Assembly (NCBI GenBank): GCA_964494505.1
Contig: CAZBRO010000047.1
Location: 1-20,150 of the forward strand
Direction: 5' to 3'
DNA: 20,150 nucleotides
From: CAIYRG01 sp964494505
GTDB lineage: Bacteria > Pseudomonadota > Alphaproteobacteria > Micropepsales > Micropepsaceae
Shown here: piece after piece, positions 1-7,976 of the stretch
Position numbering within the stretch: position 1 is the first letter of the stretch
Layout: each line of letters starts with the position of its first letter
The notes under the pieces: generated by a model
What the model saw: only the letters and a program-made list of their open reading frames with translations
Database searches by the model: none
What the model was told of the DNA's origin: nothing
Position numbers and translations under genes: made by a program

Positions 1-648
1 GTTGTTCTTGGCTTCAACTCGTTACTGGCTCAAATTTGTCCACGCGGCCTAGTGTCATTGAACACTTTGAGCTGACCTACTAAATCGCAAGCGAATACGC
101 TTGAGTGTGTGCAAAATGACAGCCGGTCGCACCCATGAGTATCGGCGCTTGCTAAGCAAGAGGTAAACGGCGCGGTAGTTCAAAAAAAAGCCGGGTGAGC
201 CCAAGGTCTGAAAGGCTCACCCGGCTTCCGAACGGCTCCCCCAGTGACAAGAGAACCCGTCCGGTTGGTGGCGGCCCGGCCCAAGGAGGGAAGAACGTAC
301 CGCCAAACTCAGTGCATCGTCTCCGGCGCACCGCCAAAGCGGTGCTGACGCCGCCACAGATGGCGCGCATTGCGGATGCGGCGTGGGCTCTGGATCGCGG
401 CGGGTTGATCGGCAGTCTCGCCATTTCCGCCTGAGCGTCGTTCCATTGTCATAAACAGTCGATTCGATCCTACGCCTCCCGCAATATCAATTGCTTATTC
501 CGATTCAACGACGTAAGGCGCAATTGCGCATGTGTTGGGAAATCCGGATTTGCGTTTAGAAAGATTGCTTTCGCACTATTCCGCAATTTCTAACGATCGG
601 TTAAAGTTACTCTGAGATGCGCGGGTTTTTGGGGCACACAAAAGCGCC
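1..648. other. Left-end region without a convincing gene
   Basis: No reading frame here has a plausible start, ribosome site and recognisable protein. Frames of 80-90 codons exist on both strands between about 150 and 435, but both run straight through the strong hairpin at 188-227 and have the Arg/Pro-rich composition of chance frames in GC-rich DNA. The stretch 435-648 is more AT-rich than its surroundings and is the likely place for the promoter of the lipoprotein gene that begins at 649, although I see no clear -35/-10 pair. Confidence 0.6.
182..227 (-). terminator. Rho-independent terminator, leftward
   Basis: A perfect 14-bp stem, AAGCCGGGTGAGCC at 188-201 pairing with GGCTCACCCGGCTT at 214-227, encloses a 12-nt loop. 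An unbroken A run at 182-189 becomes the U tract when the minus strand is read, so the terminator acts on leftward transcription. There is no recognisable minus-strand gene to its right; the next gene starts at 649 on the plus strand. It may be left over from a lost gene. Confidence 0.85.
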
Positions 649-1041
649 ATGCTCACATTTCATCGACTGGCGGTACTCGTACTTGCGGCGGGGCTTTGCT
701 CCTGCGAGGACGTCACCGTTTCCGATATGGATCTGCAACAAGCAATGCTTCTGCCGCCGACAGCGGCAAAGATGATCGTGGCGCGCTATCTTGGAAACGC
801 GTGGGTGGAGGCGCCCTTCGTTTACAATCCGCCCATTTGCGGCGGCCACGTCGTTCCAATGTCGATTAGGATGATGGACAGAGTCGATTGGAACAGCGAC
901 GAAGGGGAATACAGTGTCGGCCATGTCGAACTGCTCGACTGCGACACGGGAATGGTCTCCGTAAGCATGTCAATGACGGACGCGCAGGCTTCTGAGCTAA
1001 CAGCAGCCCTTATTGCCTTGGGAGCGCCGATAGAGCCATGA
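649..1041 (+). CDS. Small putative lipoprotein, unknown function
   Basis: This encodes a 130-residue protein. A short hydrophobic N-terminus (residues 4-16) leads to Leu-Cys-Ser-Cys, a reasonable lipobox with Cys19 as the lipidated residue, followed by acidic residues Glu20-Asp21. This points to a membrane-anchored protein, probably in the outer membrane. The mature part has two more cysteines (in PPICGG and LLDCDTG) that could form a disulphide. I recognise no family. The ribosome site is weak: a GGGG run lies about 15 nt before the ATG. The stop overlaps the start of the next gene as ATGA (1038-1041), so the two are probably translationally coupled and form an operon with the gene at 2024. 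Confidence 0.7.
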   Translation: MLTFHRLAVLVLAAGLCSCEDVTVSDMDLQQAMLLPPTAAKMIVARYLGNAWVEAPFVYNPPICGGHVVPMSIRMMDRVDWNSDEGEYSVGHVELLDCDTGMVSVSMSMTDAQASELTAALIALGAPIEP

Positions 1042-1988
1042 ACCGCTGCAGCCTCATCGCGCTTGGTCTCTGTCTTGCGTTCGAAACAGGATTGGCGCCA
1101 GGGGCGCATGCCCAGCAGACGGCAATCCCGCCATCGGCGCCTGCCCAGCAGGTGATAGCGAAGGTCGTAGCGGTCTATTCTGGATACCAATACATCACCA
1201 TCGACAATTCCGCCGGAAATCTGCGGCTAGGCGCGCGCGTCAACGTTGGCGCGCAGGATGGAAGCTGGAAAGAATTTCGTGTGGATCGATTGAGTCAAAA
1301 CCTGGCGTCGGCCATTCCGCTTACGGACCTCAATGGTGTGATACCTGGAGCGGCTGTGATCGCGGCGACCGGCAATGCGCCGCGATATGCGCAGGATCGG
1401 CCATTGGCCACGCGCGAGGAAGTGCAAAGTGTAAGACAGGACGCGGAACGCAGATCGCAAGAGGAGGGTGCTGCATTCCTCGATGCGCTGGGGGGCGCAC
1501 TGACTGCAGCGGCCTCAGGCGCGAATCCGACCATTGTCAATTCAAACGCTCAAGTCTATCTGGCTCAGCAGCAGCAGAAAATTGAATCGGGTGGCAATGC
1601 CGATCCCGCGACGCCCGCGGATCTCGCAGCGAGATTTTCCACATCGCCCTTGGTGCAACAGAATGCCGCCACGGCTGCTGTTTCGGGTCCACAGCTCGCA
1701 CAGAACGGTTCGCCGTCCTATTCGCAATTGTCGCAAGCAGATCAACAAGCGCTCGCCGCAACCCTAACGGACCGCGTCAACCGCGAATGCCGCGCCGTCA
1801 AGGACCAAGCCGCCGCCGGCTCGGTGCGCGCCACCTACGAGGCCGCTGCTTGCACCTACGGTATCTTTTACCTCGGGGTCCCAGCGGATTATCCCAACCG
1901 CGAAAGCTTCAAACAGGAATTCTATCGAAACTCTGCGTTGGCGCGGCAGATGGGTTCGAGTGCGCTTTACCTTGCGCCCAATCCATAG
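1038..1988 (+). CDS. Exported protein of unknown function
   Basis: This encodes a 316-residue protein. Residues 1-25 form a Sec signal peptide ending A-H-A before QQTAIPPS. Residues of about 40-75 (VIAKVVAVYSGYQYITIDN, then a Gly-Ala-Arg-Val-Asn-Val element) read like a small all-beta module of the FlgT C-terminal or SH3-like kind; this is a weak pattern match only. The middle (about 130-250) is rich in Gln, Ala and Ser and probably flexible. The last 80 residues look helical, with a Cys pair (NRECRAVKDQ and EAAACTYG). The ATG overlaps the upstream stop codon, and the gene at 2024 follows after 35 nt. The Cys-pair tail resembles part of the next protein's arrangement, so the products may act in one envelope complex. 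The function is unknown. Confidence 0.75.
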   Translation: MNRCSLIALGLCLAFETGLAPGAHAQQTAIPPSAPAQQVIAKVVAVYSGYQYITIDNSAGNLRLGARVNVGAQDGSWKEFRVDRLSQNLASAIPLTDLNGVIPGAAVIAATGNAPRYAQDRPLATREEVQSVRQDAERRSQEEGAAFLDALGGALTAAASGANPTIVNSNAQVYLAQQQQKIESGGNADPATPADLAARFSTSPLVQQNAATAAVSGPQLAQNGSPSYSQLSQADQQALAATLTDRVNRECRAVKDQAAAGSVRATYEAAACTYGIFYLGVPADYPNRESFKQEFYRNSALARQMGSSALYLAPNP

Positions 1989-2023
1989 CGGCTCTGCGCG
2001 GAGCCACCATAAAGGCCAGTGGC

Positions 2024-2467
2024 GTGAGCCCAAGAACGATATTGATCTGCGCAATACTTGCTGTGCCCCCCGCTCTGCATCAGGCGCGGGCAACGAGCCT
2101 TGAAGACATCGATCGGCAGATCAGACTGCAGGACGCTCAACAAAAGCAACAAACGGAGACACAAGGTCAGAAGAATACGACCGAGACACTGCGCGCGTGT
2201 CAGGAGGAAAAGACTGTCAGCGCATGCGCGGCTGCCGCCGGGGTGGTCCTTCGTGCCTATCCAACTCTCGGTATCGGAACGCAAATCGATCTTATGGGAG
2301 ATTCGCTGAACAGTTTCGACGACCCCGCGCCCCACCCGCCACTGATCATAGAGCCGAAGCCAGTCGCGCCTTCCAGTGAGGACGAGCCAGATGCAAGCGA
2401 CCCCAATACATCCGGTGCGGGTCAAGACACAGATCTCACTCCGAGCCAGAATCTTGACAACAACTGA
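2024..2467 (+). CDS. Small exported Cys-pair protein, unknown function
   Basis: I chose the GTG at 2024, giving 147 residues. The frame stays open upstream to 1787, but that part overlaps the previous gene and encodes an Arg-rich non-signal sequence. From the GTG the protein begins with a convincing signal peptide (hydrophobic ILICAILAVPPAL, then A-R-A before TSLED). An AAAGG site at 2011-2015 lies 8 nt upstream. The mature protein has a charged Gln-rich helix (about residues 27-55), a pair of cysteines spaced ACQEEKTVSAC, a short hydrophobic helix, and an acidic Pro/Ser-rich disordered tail. It is the third gene of the 649-2467 set. No family is recognised. Confidence 0.6.
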   Translation: MSPRTILICAILAVPPALHQARATSLEDIDRQIRLQDAQQKQQTETQGQKNTTETLRACQEEKTVSACAAAAGVVLRAYPTLGIGTQIDLMGDSLNSFDDPAPHPPLIIEPKPVAPSSEDEPDASDPNTSGAGQDTDLTPSQNLDNN

Positions 2468-2644
2468 ACATCCGCAATTTCTGATTTCTTACGTTCTTAA
2501 TCCGCTAGTTGGAGATAATTTTGCGCCCAGTTTTTATCCAGTGACGACCTGTGCCGGGGCAACAGACCGCGCTTGCGGCGTGCTCCTTTCAACCCCTTTA
2601 TGACCGCGACAGTCGCAGGTCTTCCACCAAACCAGCCCTGGGCT

Positions 2645-3358
2645 CTAACCAAGAAGGGTGAAGGTTACCAATCCAGAATCGTCGTACACAGCAAACATCA
2701 CAGGGACATTACGTTCATTGAGCCACACTTTATAGGCTGGTGATGCAACGATGCGATACTCCTTGGTTCTAACAGAACTTCGATTTATTGTTAGAACGGT
2801 GATCGTCGGCGGGCCAATCACCACATGCTGGACGCTCCCCACATCGGATAGCATCATTGTATCGGAATTCAGAAATCCCGCCGACCAAGGATTCGATGGG
2901 CGCACATTGGCCGGTGCTACAACGATTCCCTGAGGTGAGGTGATAATAAAACCATCGGCGCGTGCCTCCCCAAATACATTCGTCGTTTTACCGTTCTCGG
3001 TGGTAACGCCGTGAAAGGTAACCAGACGATCGCCACTCCAATGCTCTGTCCGGTCGGCATTTTCCCGGTACAGCGCGATTCCAAGCAAGCTAACCAAAAG
3101 GCGCACTGTCGTCCGAACAATGACGGTATCACCTTGCCTGGCGACTTCGTTGGCGTAGGTTCCAATATCGCCATATATTGAATGAGAGACTCGGTACCTT
3201 AGCAAATCGTTCAACACTGTGGTCTCAGCGCGCGCGGGAATCGCACCCCCAGCAGCAAGCCCAAGGAGCCCAACATTCAGGGCCCGACGTGAGATATTTC
3301 GGCAAATACCGGCGACAACATCGGATGAACGCGGTTTCATCGCCATTCGTTGCGACAT
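2645..3358 (-). CDS. Exported DUF6134-like protein
   Basis: This encodes about 237 residues. I chose the ATG at 3358-3356, which overlaps the stop of the upstream gene as TGATG, a usual sign of translational coupling. The N-terminus carries SRRALN followed by a hydrophobic stretch and A-R-A, which looks like a Tat-type or strong Sec signal. The mature protein is beta-rich, starting with LLRYRVSHSIYGDIGTYANE. It contains SGDRLVTFHGVTTENGKT and the PANVRPSNPW segment that I associate with DUF6134, a family of exported proteins of unknown function. The assignment is from memory of the pattern and was not searched. The gene lies downstream of a sterol-desaturase-family gene and an MlaC-type carrier on the same strand, which hints at a lipid or envelope role. 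Confidence 0.7.
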   Translation of the reverse strand: MSQRMAMKPRSSDVVAGICRNISRRALNVGLLGLAAGGAIPARAETTVLNDLLRYRVSHSIYGDIGTYANEVARQGDTVIVRTTVRLLVSLLGIALYRENADRTEHWSGDRLVTFHGVTTENGKTTNVFGEARADGFIITSPQGIVVAPANVRPSNPWSAGFLNSDTMMLSDVGSVQHVVIGPPTITVLTINRSSVRTKEYRIVASPAYKVWLNERNVPVMFAVYDDSGLVTFTLLG

Positions 3359-4008
3359 CAAGCCAGCCATAGGCGGCTGAGGCGGCCGCGCGACACAAAA
3401 TCAAGAAGCCGCGCATCTATCGTACCCTCCATGTGCGTATCGAGACCGAAAATCGTTTCATCGCGCGGCAGCTCGATGAATGTCCCGAAGAGCCGGTCCC
3501 AAATGCTGAAAACATCTCCAAAATTCCTATTTGTTGAGGGCATTTGGAAGTGGTGATGGGCGTGATGAAGGTTGGGTGTGATAAATAGCCAACCTAGCAC
3601 GCGCGCCAACCGGGCCGGCAAGCGCAGCGAAGTATGGGCAAGGAGATTTGCCACGGTTTCGGCAGTTTGACGCATAATCAAGATCTCAGTAGAGGCACCG
3701 CAGAGAAGAACCCAGCATATCAGGAATACATTCCGAAGCACGGTTTCTCCCGGATGCTCCCGTACAGTAGTCGAAACGTCGACGACGAGATCCGAGTGAT
3801 GCACCAAGTGGAAACGCCAGAAGATAGGGACGAAATGCATTGCAACGTGATAGAGGTAGTCCAGGAAATCGAGTGCAATGAACATAAGTAAGTATTTCAC
3901 TAGTGGACCACGGGCGTGCGGTAGTAGGTAAACCAATCCCCAACTGCTTTTGGCGGTCCATGCTGCCAGCCACAGACACACTGTCATCATGACAATTTGG
4001 ATTGGCAA
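3358..4008 (-). CDS. Sterol desaturase / fatty acid hydroxylase family protein
   Basis: This is an integral membrane di-iron oxygenase of the fatty acid hydroxylase superfamily. From the TTG at 4008 there are 216 residues with the family's His clusters: H54xxxH58 (YHVAMH), H67xxHH71 (FHLVHH) and the late HHxHHH group at 148-153 (LHHAHHH). These ligate the two irons that oxidise lipid C-H bonds. The TTG start is only a conservative choice. The same frame is open upstream to 4212 and encodes what looks like the true N-terminus, a hydrophobic helix (LSLYASVIASIWLIEK) and a family-like segment (KHTSINSLFIISALP). That extension contains no ATG, GTG or TTG. A CTG at 4155-4153 preceded by AGAGGG is the best candidate start. 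The gene is either started unusually or broken at its 5' end. Its substrate is unknown. Confidence 0.8.
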   Translation of the reverse strand: MPIQIVMMTVCLWLAAWTAKSSWGLVYLLPHARGPLVKYLLMFIALDFLDYLYHVAMHFVPIFWRFHLVHHSDLVVDVSTTVREHPGETVLRNVFLICWVLLCGASTEILIMRQTAETVANLLAHTSLRLPARLARVLGWLFITPNLHHAHHHFQMPSTNRNFGDVFSIWDRLFGTFIELPRDETIFGLDTHMEGTIDARLLDFVSRGRLSRLWLA

Positions 4009-4377
4009 CGCTGAAATAATAAACAGAGAGTTTATTGATGTGTGTTTCAGTTTCGAGATTGCTGACTCCGATCTGATTGTCTTCTCTATCAGCCATATCG
4101 ATGCGATGACCGATGCATAAAGGGAGAGCTGTGTGAAGGCTGTATTGTCGCTCAGCTGATAGAACCCTCTATGCGATTGCGAGCTCCCCTGGTGTCCGTG
4201 CAGGTCGTATTGTTAGTAGGTGATTTGCACCGGCCCGCGCTCAAGCGCGTTTTCGTGCCTCCGCCCGGGTAAGGCTCTCGTCTTCCGACCATCATGCTGC
4301 GCATCCACGACCGCTTTCTGGCATTGCGATTCTGATTGTCATATTGTCGATGTGAGGCCGCTTTCCTTTCCCAATGG

Positions 4378-5037
4378 TCATTGGCTTATTGACGCCGGGA
4401 TGAGCGTTTGTGTCTGGCGCCTCAATTCGGAAATGAGGTCCTCGATGCGGCCGCTGTGCTGTTGGAGGAACGCAGTGAATTCAGACCGCTCGCTCAAGGC
4501 GAGCCACACGCCCTCAATCTGAATGTCGGTAACGACTGAGCGTCCATCAAGCGTCTTGCGTACGCGAAATGCGGCCTTGATCCCAGGGCTCTGTGTCTTC
4601 GGGTTGACCACATCGGCGTTCACGACCACATCATCTTCGGAGCGTGCCGTCGAGCCGCTTACTCTGACTGTCTGCCCTCTGTAGTTGGTCAGCCTGGCCT
4701 CATAGACAGCGACCAGATAATCGGTAAAGGCACTCTCAAAGGCAGCTAGGTTCTCTGTGGATGTATCATTCGCATACCGGCCGAGGGTGAACGCGCCGAT
4801 ACGATGCGTATCTGTGAGCAAGAGCATAAACCCGCGAAATTGCGTTCGTCGCTGCTGCTCAGAAGCCGATGCGTCGTTGAGAATAGCAAAGACTTTGTCG
4901 ATGCTCTGCTGAACGAACGTTTCCGCAGGATTCGAACTAGCTGCGTGCGATAATGATGGAGCCAGTGCTCCTGCAGCGATTGAGAACGCGATTAGAAGCA
5001 CAGCATTCAAACGAGAAAATCCGTTGAGGCTGGACAT
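4378..5037 (-). CDS. MlaC / Ttg2D-type phospholipid-binding protein
   Basis: This encodes about 219 residues from the ATG at 5037; an in-frame start at 5106 adds 23 residues that do not look like a signal. The chosen N-terminus has a clear Sec signal (hydrophobic AVLLIAFSIAAGALAP, then S-H-A before ASSNPAE). The mature part matches the MlaC/Tol-Tol-Ttg2 family: FVQQSIDKVFAILND, the helix QQRRTQFRGFMLLLTD, DTHRIGAFTLGRYA, an FTDYLVAVYEARL segment, and a beta-rich half ending in DIQIEGVWLALSERSEFTAF. These periplasmic proteins shuttle phospholipids between membranes. HpnM of hopanoid clusters is a related branch and cannot be excluded. No MlaA, B, D, E or F partner is in the window. The sterol-desaturase-family gene downstream suggests membrane lipid work. 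Confidence 0.85.
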   Translation of the reverse strand: MSSLNGFSRLNAVLLIAFSIAAGALAPSLSHAASSNPAETFVQQSIDKVFAILNDASASEQQRRTQFRGFMLLLTDTHRIGAFTLGRYANDTSTENLAAFESAFTDYLVAVYEARLTNYRGQTVRVSGSTARSEDDVVVNADVVNPKTQSPGIKAAFRVRKTLDGRSVVTDIQIEGVWLALSERSEFTAFLQQHSGRIEDLISELRRQTQTLIPASISQ

Positions 5038-5681
5038 CTTACGAGGTCCCGGCTTGAAGTGGAGGCCGGCTTGCGCGAGCGCAATTGTCGGGCGAAGTCG
5101 GATCAAGAAAGCTCCTTGAGATCATTGGTCGTCATTCGCTTGAAGCTATCGCGGGACGTGCTCCTGTAACTCGTGATCGATAGCATGCGAGATACGCACC
5201 CAATTTGGAGTCTCGTGGAGAAGTGAGGGAAACTTGTTCATGCTTGCGCCGTGTCGAGGAATGAGCGGGGTAAAAGTCACTGGTCCAAGGTTGCCGCTGT
5301 AATAAGCCGGCATCCGGCGAGACGGGGGGGCAGCTACCGCTTCTGTGCTTGGATACGGCAAGGACTTCGCGGAGTGGGGCGGCGGCGCCAGCTGTCGCCA
5401 AACATAGAAATCGATGGTTCTCGACAAAACTCCAAAATCACGGCTGCGGCAGTGGGTCGAAAGCTCGCCCGGAAGGAGTAGGGTGTCGTCTGGCGAGAAC
5501 TGCCTTTGTTGAATGGGTCGTAAAGCGGTCGTGCGACAATTTGGAGGTCGCATTTGCAAGCCATTGGAGCGAGAAGCCATTCACGCATAGGTCCGCTAGG
5601 CTAACCGGATAGAAACCAGCCCAGTGACGTGCGAAGTTTTGCGATGAATCCCGGCAGCGAAGTGGTTGGAGTGAGGGAGCG
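5038..5681. other. Divergent intergenic region
   Basis: This 640-nt stretch separates the leftward MlaC-type gene from the rightward response regulator, so it should hold promoters for both directions. Frames of 75-145 codons cross it on both strands, but none has a good ribosome site, a signal peptide or a recognisable motif. I could not pick out a confident -35/-10 pair or regulator box. A short direct repeat, GGTCGT, occurs twice 13 nt apart around 5516-5535 and could be a regulator contact, but this is very weak. Confidence 0.5.
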
Positions 5682-6416
5682 ATGCATCGGGTCTTGGTTG
5701 TGGATGACGATGTCAACCTCACGGATATGATTTGTGAGTTCCTCGAACTGGAGGGATTCGCGGTCGATAAGGTCCATGATGGCCCCGGATGCCTGCGCAT
5801 TAATTTTGAGGCGTTCGATCTTATCGTCCTGGATGTCATGTTGCCGGCGCTGTCGGGTTTTGAAGTTCTGAAGCGGGTTAGGCAGACCTCCAACGTGCCG
5901 GTGATCATGTTGACAGCTCGGGGCGACGATATCGATCGGATCCTCGGGCTTGAAATTGGAGCCGACGACTACGTCTCCAAGCCGGTAAACCCCCGCGAGC
6001 TGGTGGCGCGTATTCGTGCTGTTTTGCGGCGGACGAGTTCCAATGCCCAGATTCCCGTCAATGACTTGACAGTGGGTGAAATCCGTCTGAATTCGGCGTC
6101 CCGCAATGCGTGGTTCAACGAAGAAAAGCTCGATCTCACGACAGCAGAATTCAATCTGCTGGAATATTTTCTACGTAACGCCGGCCGGATCGTTTCGCGC
6201 GATGAACTTTCGTCTGCGGCGTTCGGAAGGCAGCCTCTCATTCGTGCCGTCGATCGCAACGTAGACACGTTGGTAAGTAAGCTTCGGCGCAAATTGGGAC
6301 CACAGAGCGATCTGGACCAACGGATCAAAACGGTCCGTAATATCGGCTATATCTATGCGCTTCCATCTGCACAACAAACAGAGGTGGAACTGACGTCGCT
6401 TTCCAATGAGCGGTAG
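5682..6416 (+). CDS. OmpR-family response regulator
   Basis: This encodes a 244-residue DNA-binding response regulator. The receiver (about 1-115) has the acidic pocket D8-D9-D10, the phospho-acceptor D51 in LIVLDVMLP, T78 in MLTAR and K100 in SKP. A winged-helix domain follows (about 130-230) with LTTAEFNLLEYF, RDELSSAAFG and DRNVDTLVSKLRRKLG, ending IKTVRNIGYIY. The layout is closest to the CpxR/OmpR branch. AGGGAG lies just before the ATG. The stop overlaps the next gene by 11 nt. Its cognate kinase is almost certainly the one at 7977, three genes downstream in the same operon, and it probably controls this operon or the porin. The signal is not known. Confidence 0.95.
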   Translation: MHRVLVVDDDVNLTDMICEFLELEGFAVDKVHDGPGCLRINFEAFDLIVLDVMLPALSGFEVLKRVRQTSNVPVIMLTARGDDIDRILGLEIGADDYVSKPVNPRELVARIRAVLRRTSSNAQIPVNDLTVGEIRLNSASRNAWFNEEKLDLTTAEFNLLEYFLRNAGRIVSRDELSSAAFGRQPLIRAVDRNVDTLVSKLRRKLGPQSDLDQRIKTVRNIGYIYALPSAQQTEVELTSLSNER

Positions 6417-7515
6417 CGCGACCAATCCATACCCGAAAAGTCGAGGAGGGCGTCGCTTTTTTAACCGACGAATTGCCGGCCGCTATTGTCCCTCATTGCA
6501 GCTTATTCTGGCTATTTCGGTATTATGCTTTGCGGGGCGGCAAGTCCGCGCTGACGACGATTATCAGCTTGGCCATGGGGTGGACATTGGACCATTCAAC
6601 TTCGCGGGGTACAGCGAGTTGGTTGCGAATGTTCCTGAAAACGGAAAGACGTCTCTAGTTTTGAATGATTTGAGTCTTTTCGTAACTGGCCATATCGGAC
6701 AGTGGTTGAATCCGTTTACCGAGGTCGAGCTGACCGATTTTGACTTCTTTCATTCCCGCTCTTTGGGAGAAGAGCGAGGCTCGGGCGATCTGGTTTTGGA
6801 ACGGCTCTATAACGATTCTTATTTAACCGAGAGCGTGACGTTACGATTAGGGAAAATGTTGGCCCCTGTCGGTGAATGGAACGAAATTCACGCGGCGCCT
6901 TTAGTGCTGACAACGGCGCGCCCAGCGGTCACCTACCGCAATTTCAGCGAATACGCCACTGGGGTCTCGGTCCTCTATACCGATCCGAACGGCAATTTTC
7001 CGAATCTACAGCTTTATTGGCAACCGAGCGGAGAGTTTTCGGAACGGCCCTCCCGGATCACGTTTCATCAGTACCGCGGAGTTGAAGGGGTGCACGTCAG
7101 CTTTCCTTTCGGATTGCTGGACAAGGTGGGCTTTTCGTTCCAGCACTCAAAGGACAATTTAGGCGTCAATCAGTCGCTTATGGGGATCGATTTTCATGAG
7201 ACTTTCGGAAAACTCACGCTCCAGGGGGAGGGAACGTACTCGGACATTTCTGACAATGGCGTTCTCCATGCACGGGACACGGAATGGGCGGCTTACATAG
7301 CTGCCTCTTACGCCTTGGCGGAAAAATGGTCGCTGTATTCATGGTACGAGGAATACATGGACCGGACGGCCCCTTCGACCGCGCAAGATGTACTGCTCGG
7401 GATCGCATATAAGTATGATCCCGCACTCGTAGCCAAGTTCGAATATCTCCAGAACATAGGCGGGCAGCCGGTAAACCGGACTGGTCTCTATGTTTCGTGG
7501 TCGGTTCTTTTCTGA
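6406..7515 (+). CDS. Outer-membrane porin-like beta-barrel
   Basis: This encodes 369 residues. A long N-terminus leads to a signal-like hydrophobic stretch (LQLILAISVLCFAG, then V-R-A before DDDYQ). The mature protein is an alternating, aromatic-rich beta-barrel sequence: YSELVANVPENGKTS, then LRLGKMLAPVGEWNE, which resembles the inner-loop region of phosphate-selective (OprP/OprO-type) and related porins. The C-terminus is GLYVSWSVLF, with the terminal Phe expected for BAM-dependent barrels. The start overlaps the regulator stop by 11 nt and the end overlaps the binding-protein gene by 19 nt, so it is co-translated with both. It should admit the solute that the operon senses or uses. The identity of that solute is inference only. 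Confidence 0.82.
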   Translation: MSGSATNPYPKSRGGRRFFNRRIAGRYCPSLQLILAISVLCFAGRQVRADDDYQLGHGVDIGPFNFAGYSELVANVPENGKTSLVLNDLSLFVTGHIGQWLNPFTEVELTDFDFFHSRSLGEERGSGDLVLERLYNDSYLTESVTLRLGKMLAPVGEWNEIHAAPLVLTTARPAVTYRNFSEYATGVSVLYTDPNGNFPNLQLYWQPSGEFSERPSRITFHQYRGVEGVHVSFPFGLLDKVGFSFQHSKDNLGVNQSLMGIDFHETFGKLTLQGEGTYSDISDNGVLHARDTEWAAYIAASYALAEKWSLYSWYEEYMDRTAPSTAQDVLLGIAYKYDPALVAKFEYLQNIGGQPVNRTGLYVSWSVLF

Positions 7516-7952
7516 AGCTCCCTGCGGTGACAAGACGGGCCCTTCTCGTTGCGGTTGTCGGACTTCTGATTTCCAGACCGGCTGCGGCCGAGGAACTCCT
7601 TATTATCGCCAACCCGTCGGTGAGCGTCACAGCCCCGTTAACTGTGACCGAGATCGCGGCTTTCTACCTGCTTAGAACGACCACCTGGCCGGACGGTAGC
7701 CGCATCATTCCTGTTAATCGCGAGGCCAACAGCGACGCGCGCATGACCTTCACTTTGAGCGTATTGCAGGAAGATAGTGTCAGTCTGACCATCTACTGGA
7801 ACCAGATGCACTTTATGGGAAGGATGCCGCCGGTCGTCCAGCAATCCGAACAGGCGATGCTTGCGTTCGTACAAAAGGTACCCGGATCGGTGGGATATAT
7901 CAGTGCCTCCATCGCGCCGACCAATGTGAAGGTTCTGGCACGTGTCCGTTGA
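7497..7952 (+). CDS. Short PstS-like periplasmic binding protein
   Basis: This encodes 151 residues from a GTG that overlaps the porin by 19 nt. A signal peptide (RRALLVAVVGLLISRPAAA) precedes EELLIIANPSVSV. The mature part follows the pattern of short phosphate ABC transporter substrate-binding-like proteins: ANPS near the N-terminus, LTVTEIAAFYLLRTTTWPDG, IIPVNREANSDAR, a YWNQMHFMG helix, and PGSVGYIS near the end. The usual PstS fold needs about 300 residues in two lobes, so this is one minimal domain of about 125. Such mini-proteins are often found beside sensor kinases, where they may present a ligand rather than feed a transporter. No ABC permease or ATPase is present. A GTG at 7527 is an alternative start, but it would shorten the signal. 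Confidence 0.75.
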   Translation: MVGSFLKLPAVTRRALLVAVVGLLISRPAAAEELLIIANPSVSVTAPLTVTEIAAFYLLRTTTWPDGSRIIPVNREANSDARMTFTLSVLQEDSVSLTIYWNQMHFMGRMPPVVQQSEQAMLAFVQKVPGSVGYISASIAPTNVKVLARVR

Positions 7953-7976
7953 CTCCAACACCTTGGAGAATCCCCG

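Noticed and set aside
1787..2023. Longer N-terminus for the third gene of the 649-2467 set
   Set aside because: It overlaps the previous gene, is Arg-rich and hides a good signal peptide that begins at the GTG at 2024.
5438..5908. Minus-strand frame of 156 codons before the response regulator
   Set aside because: Half of it is antisense to the receiver domain; there is no signal, motif or ribosome site.
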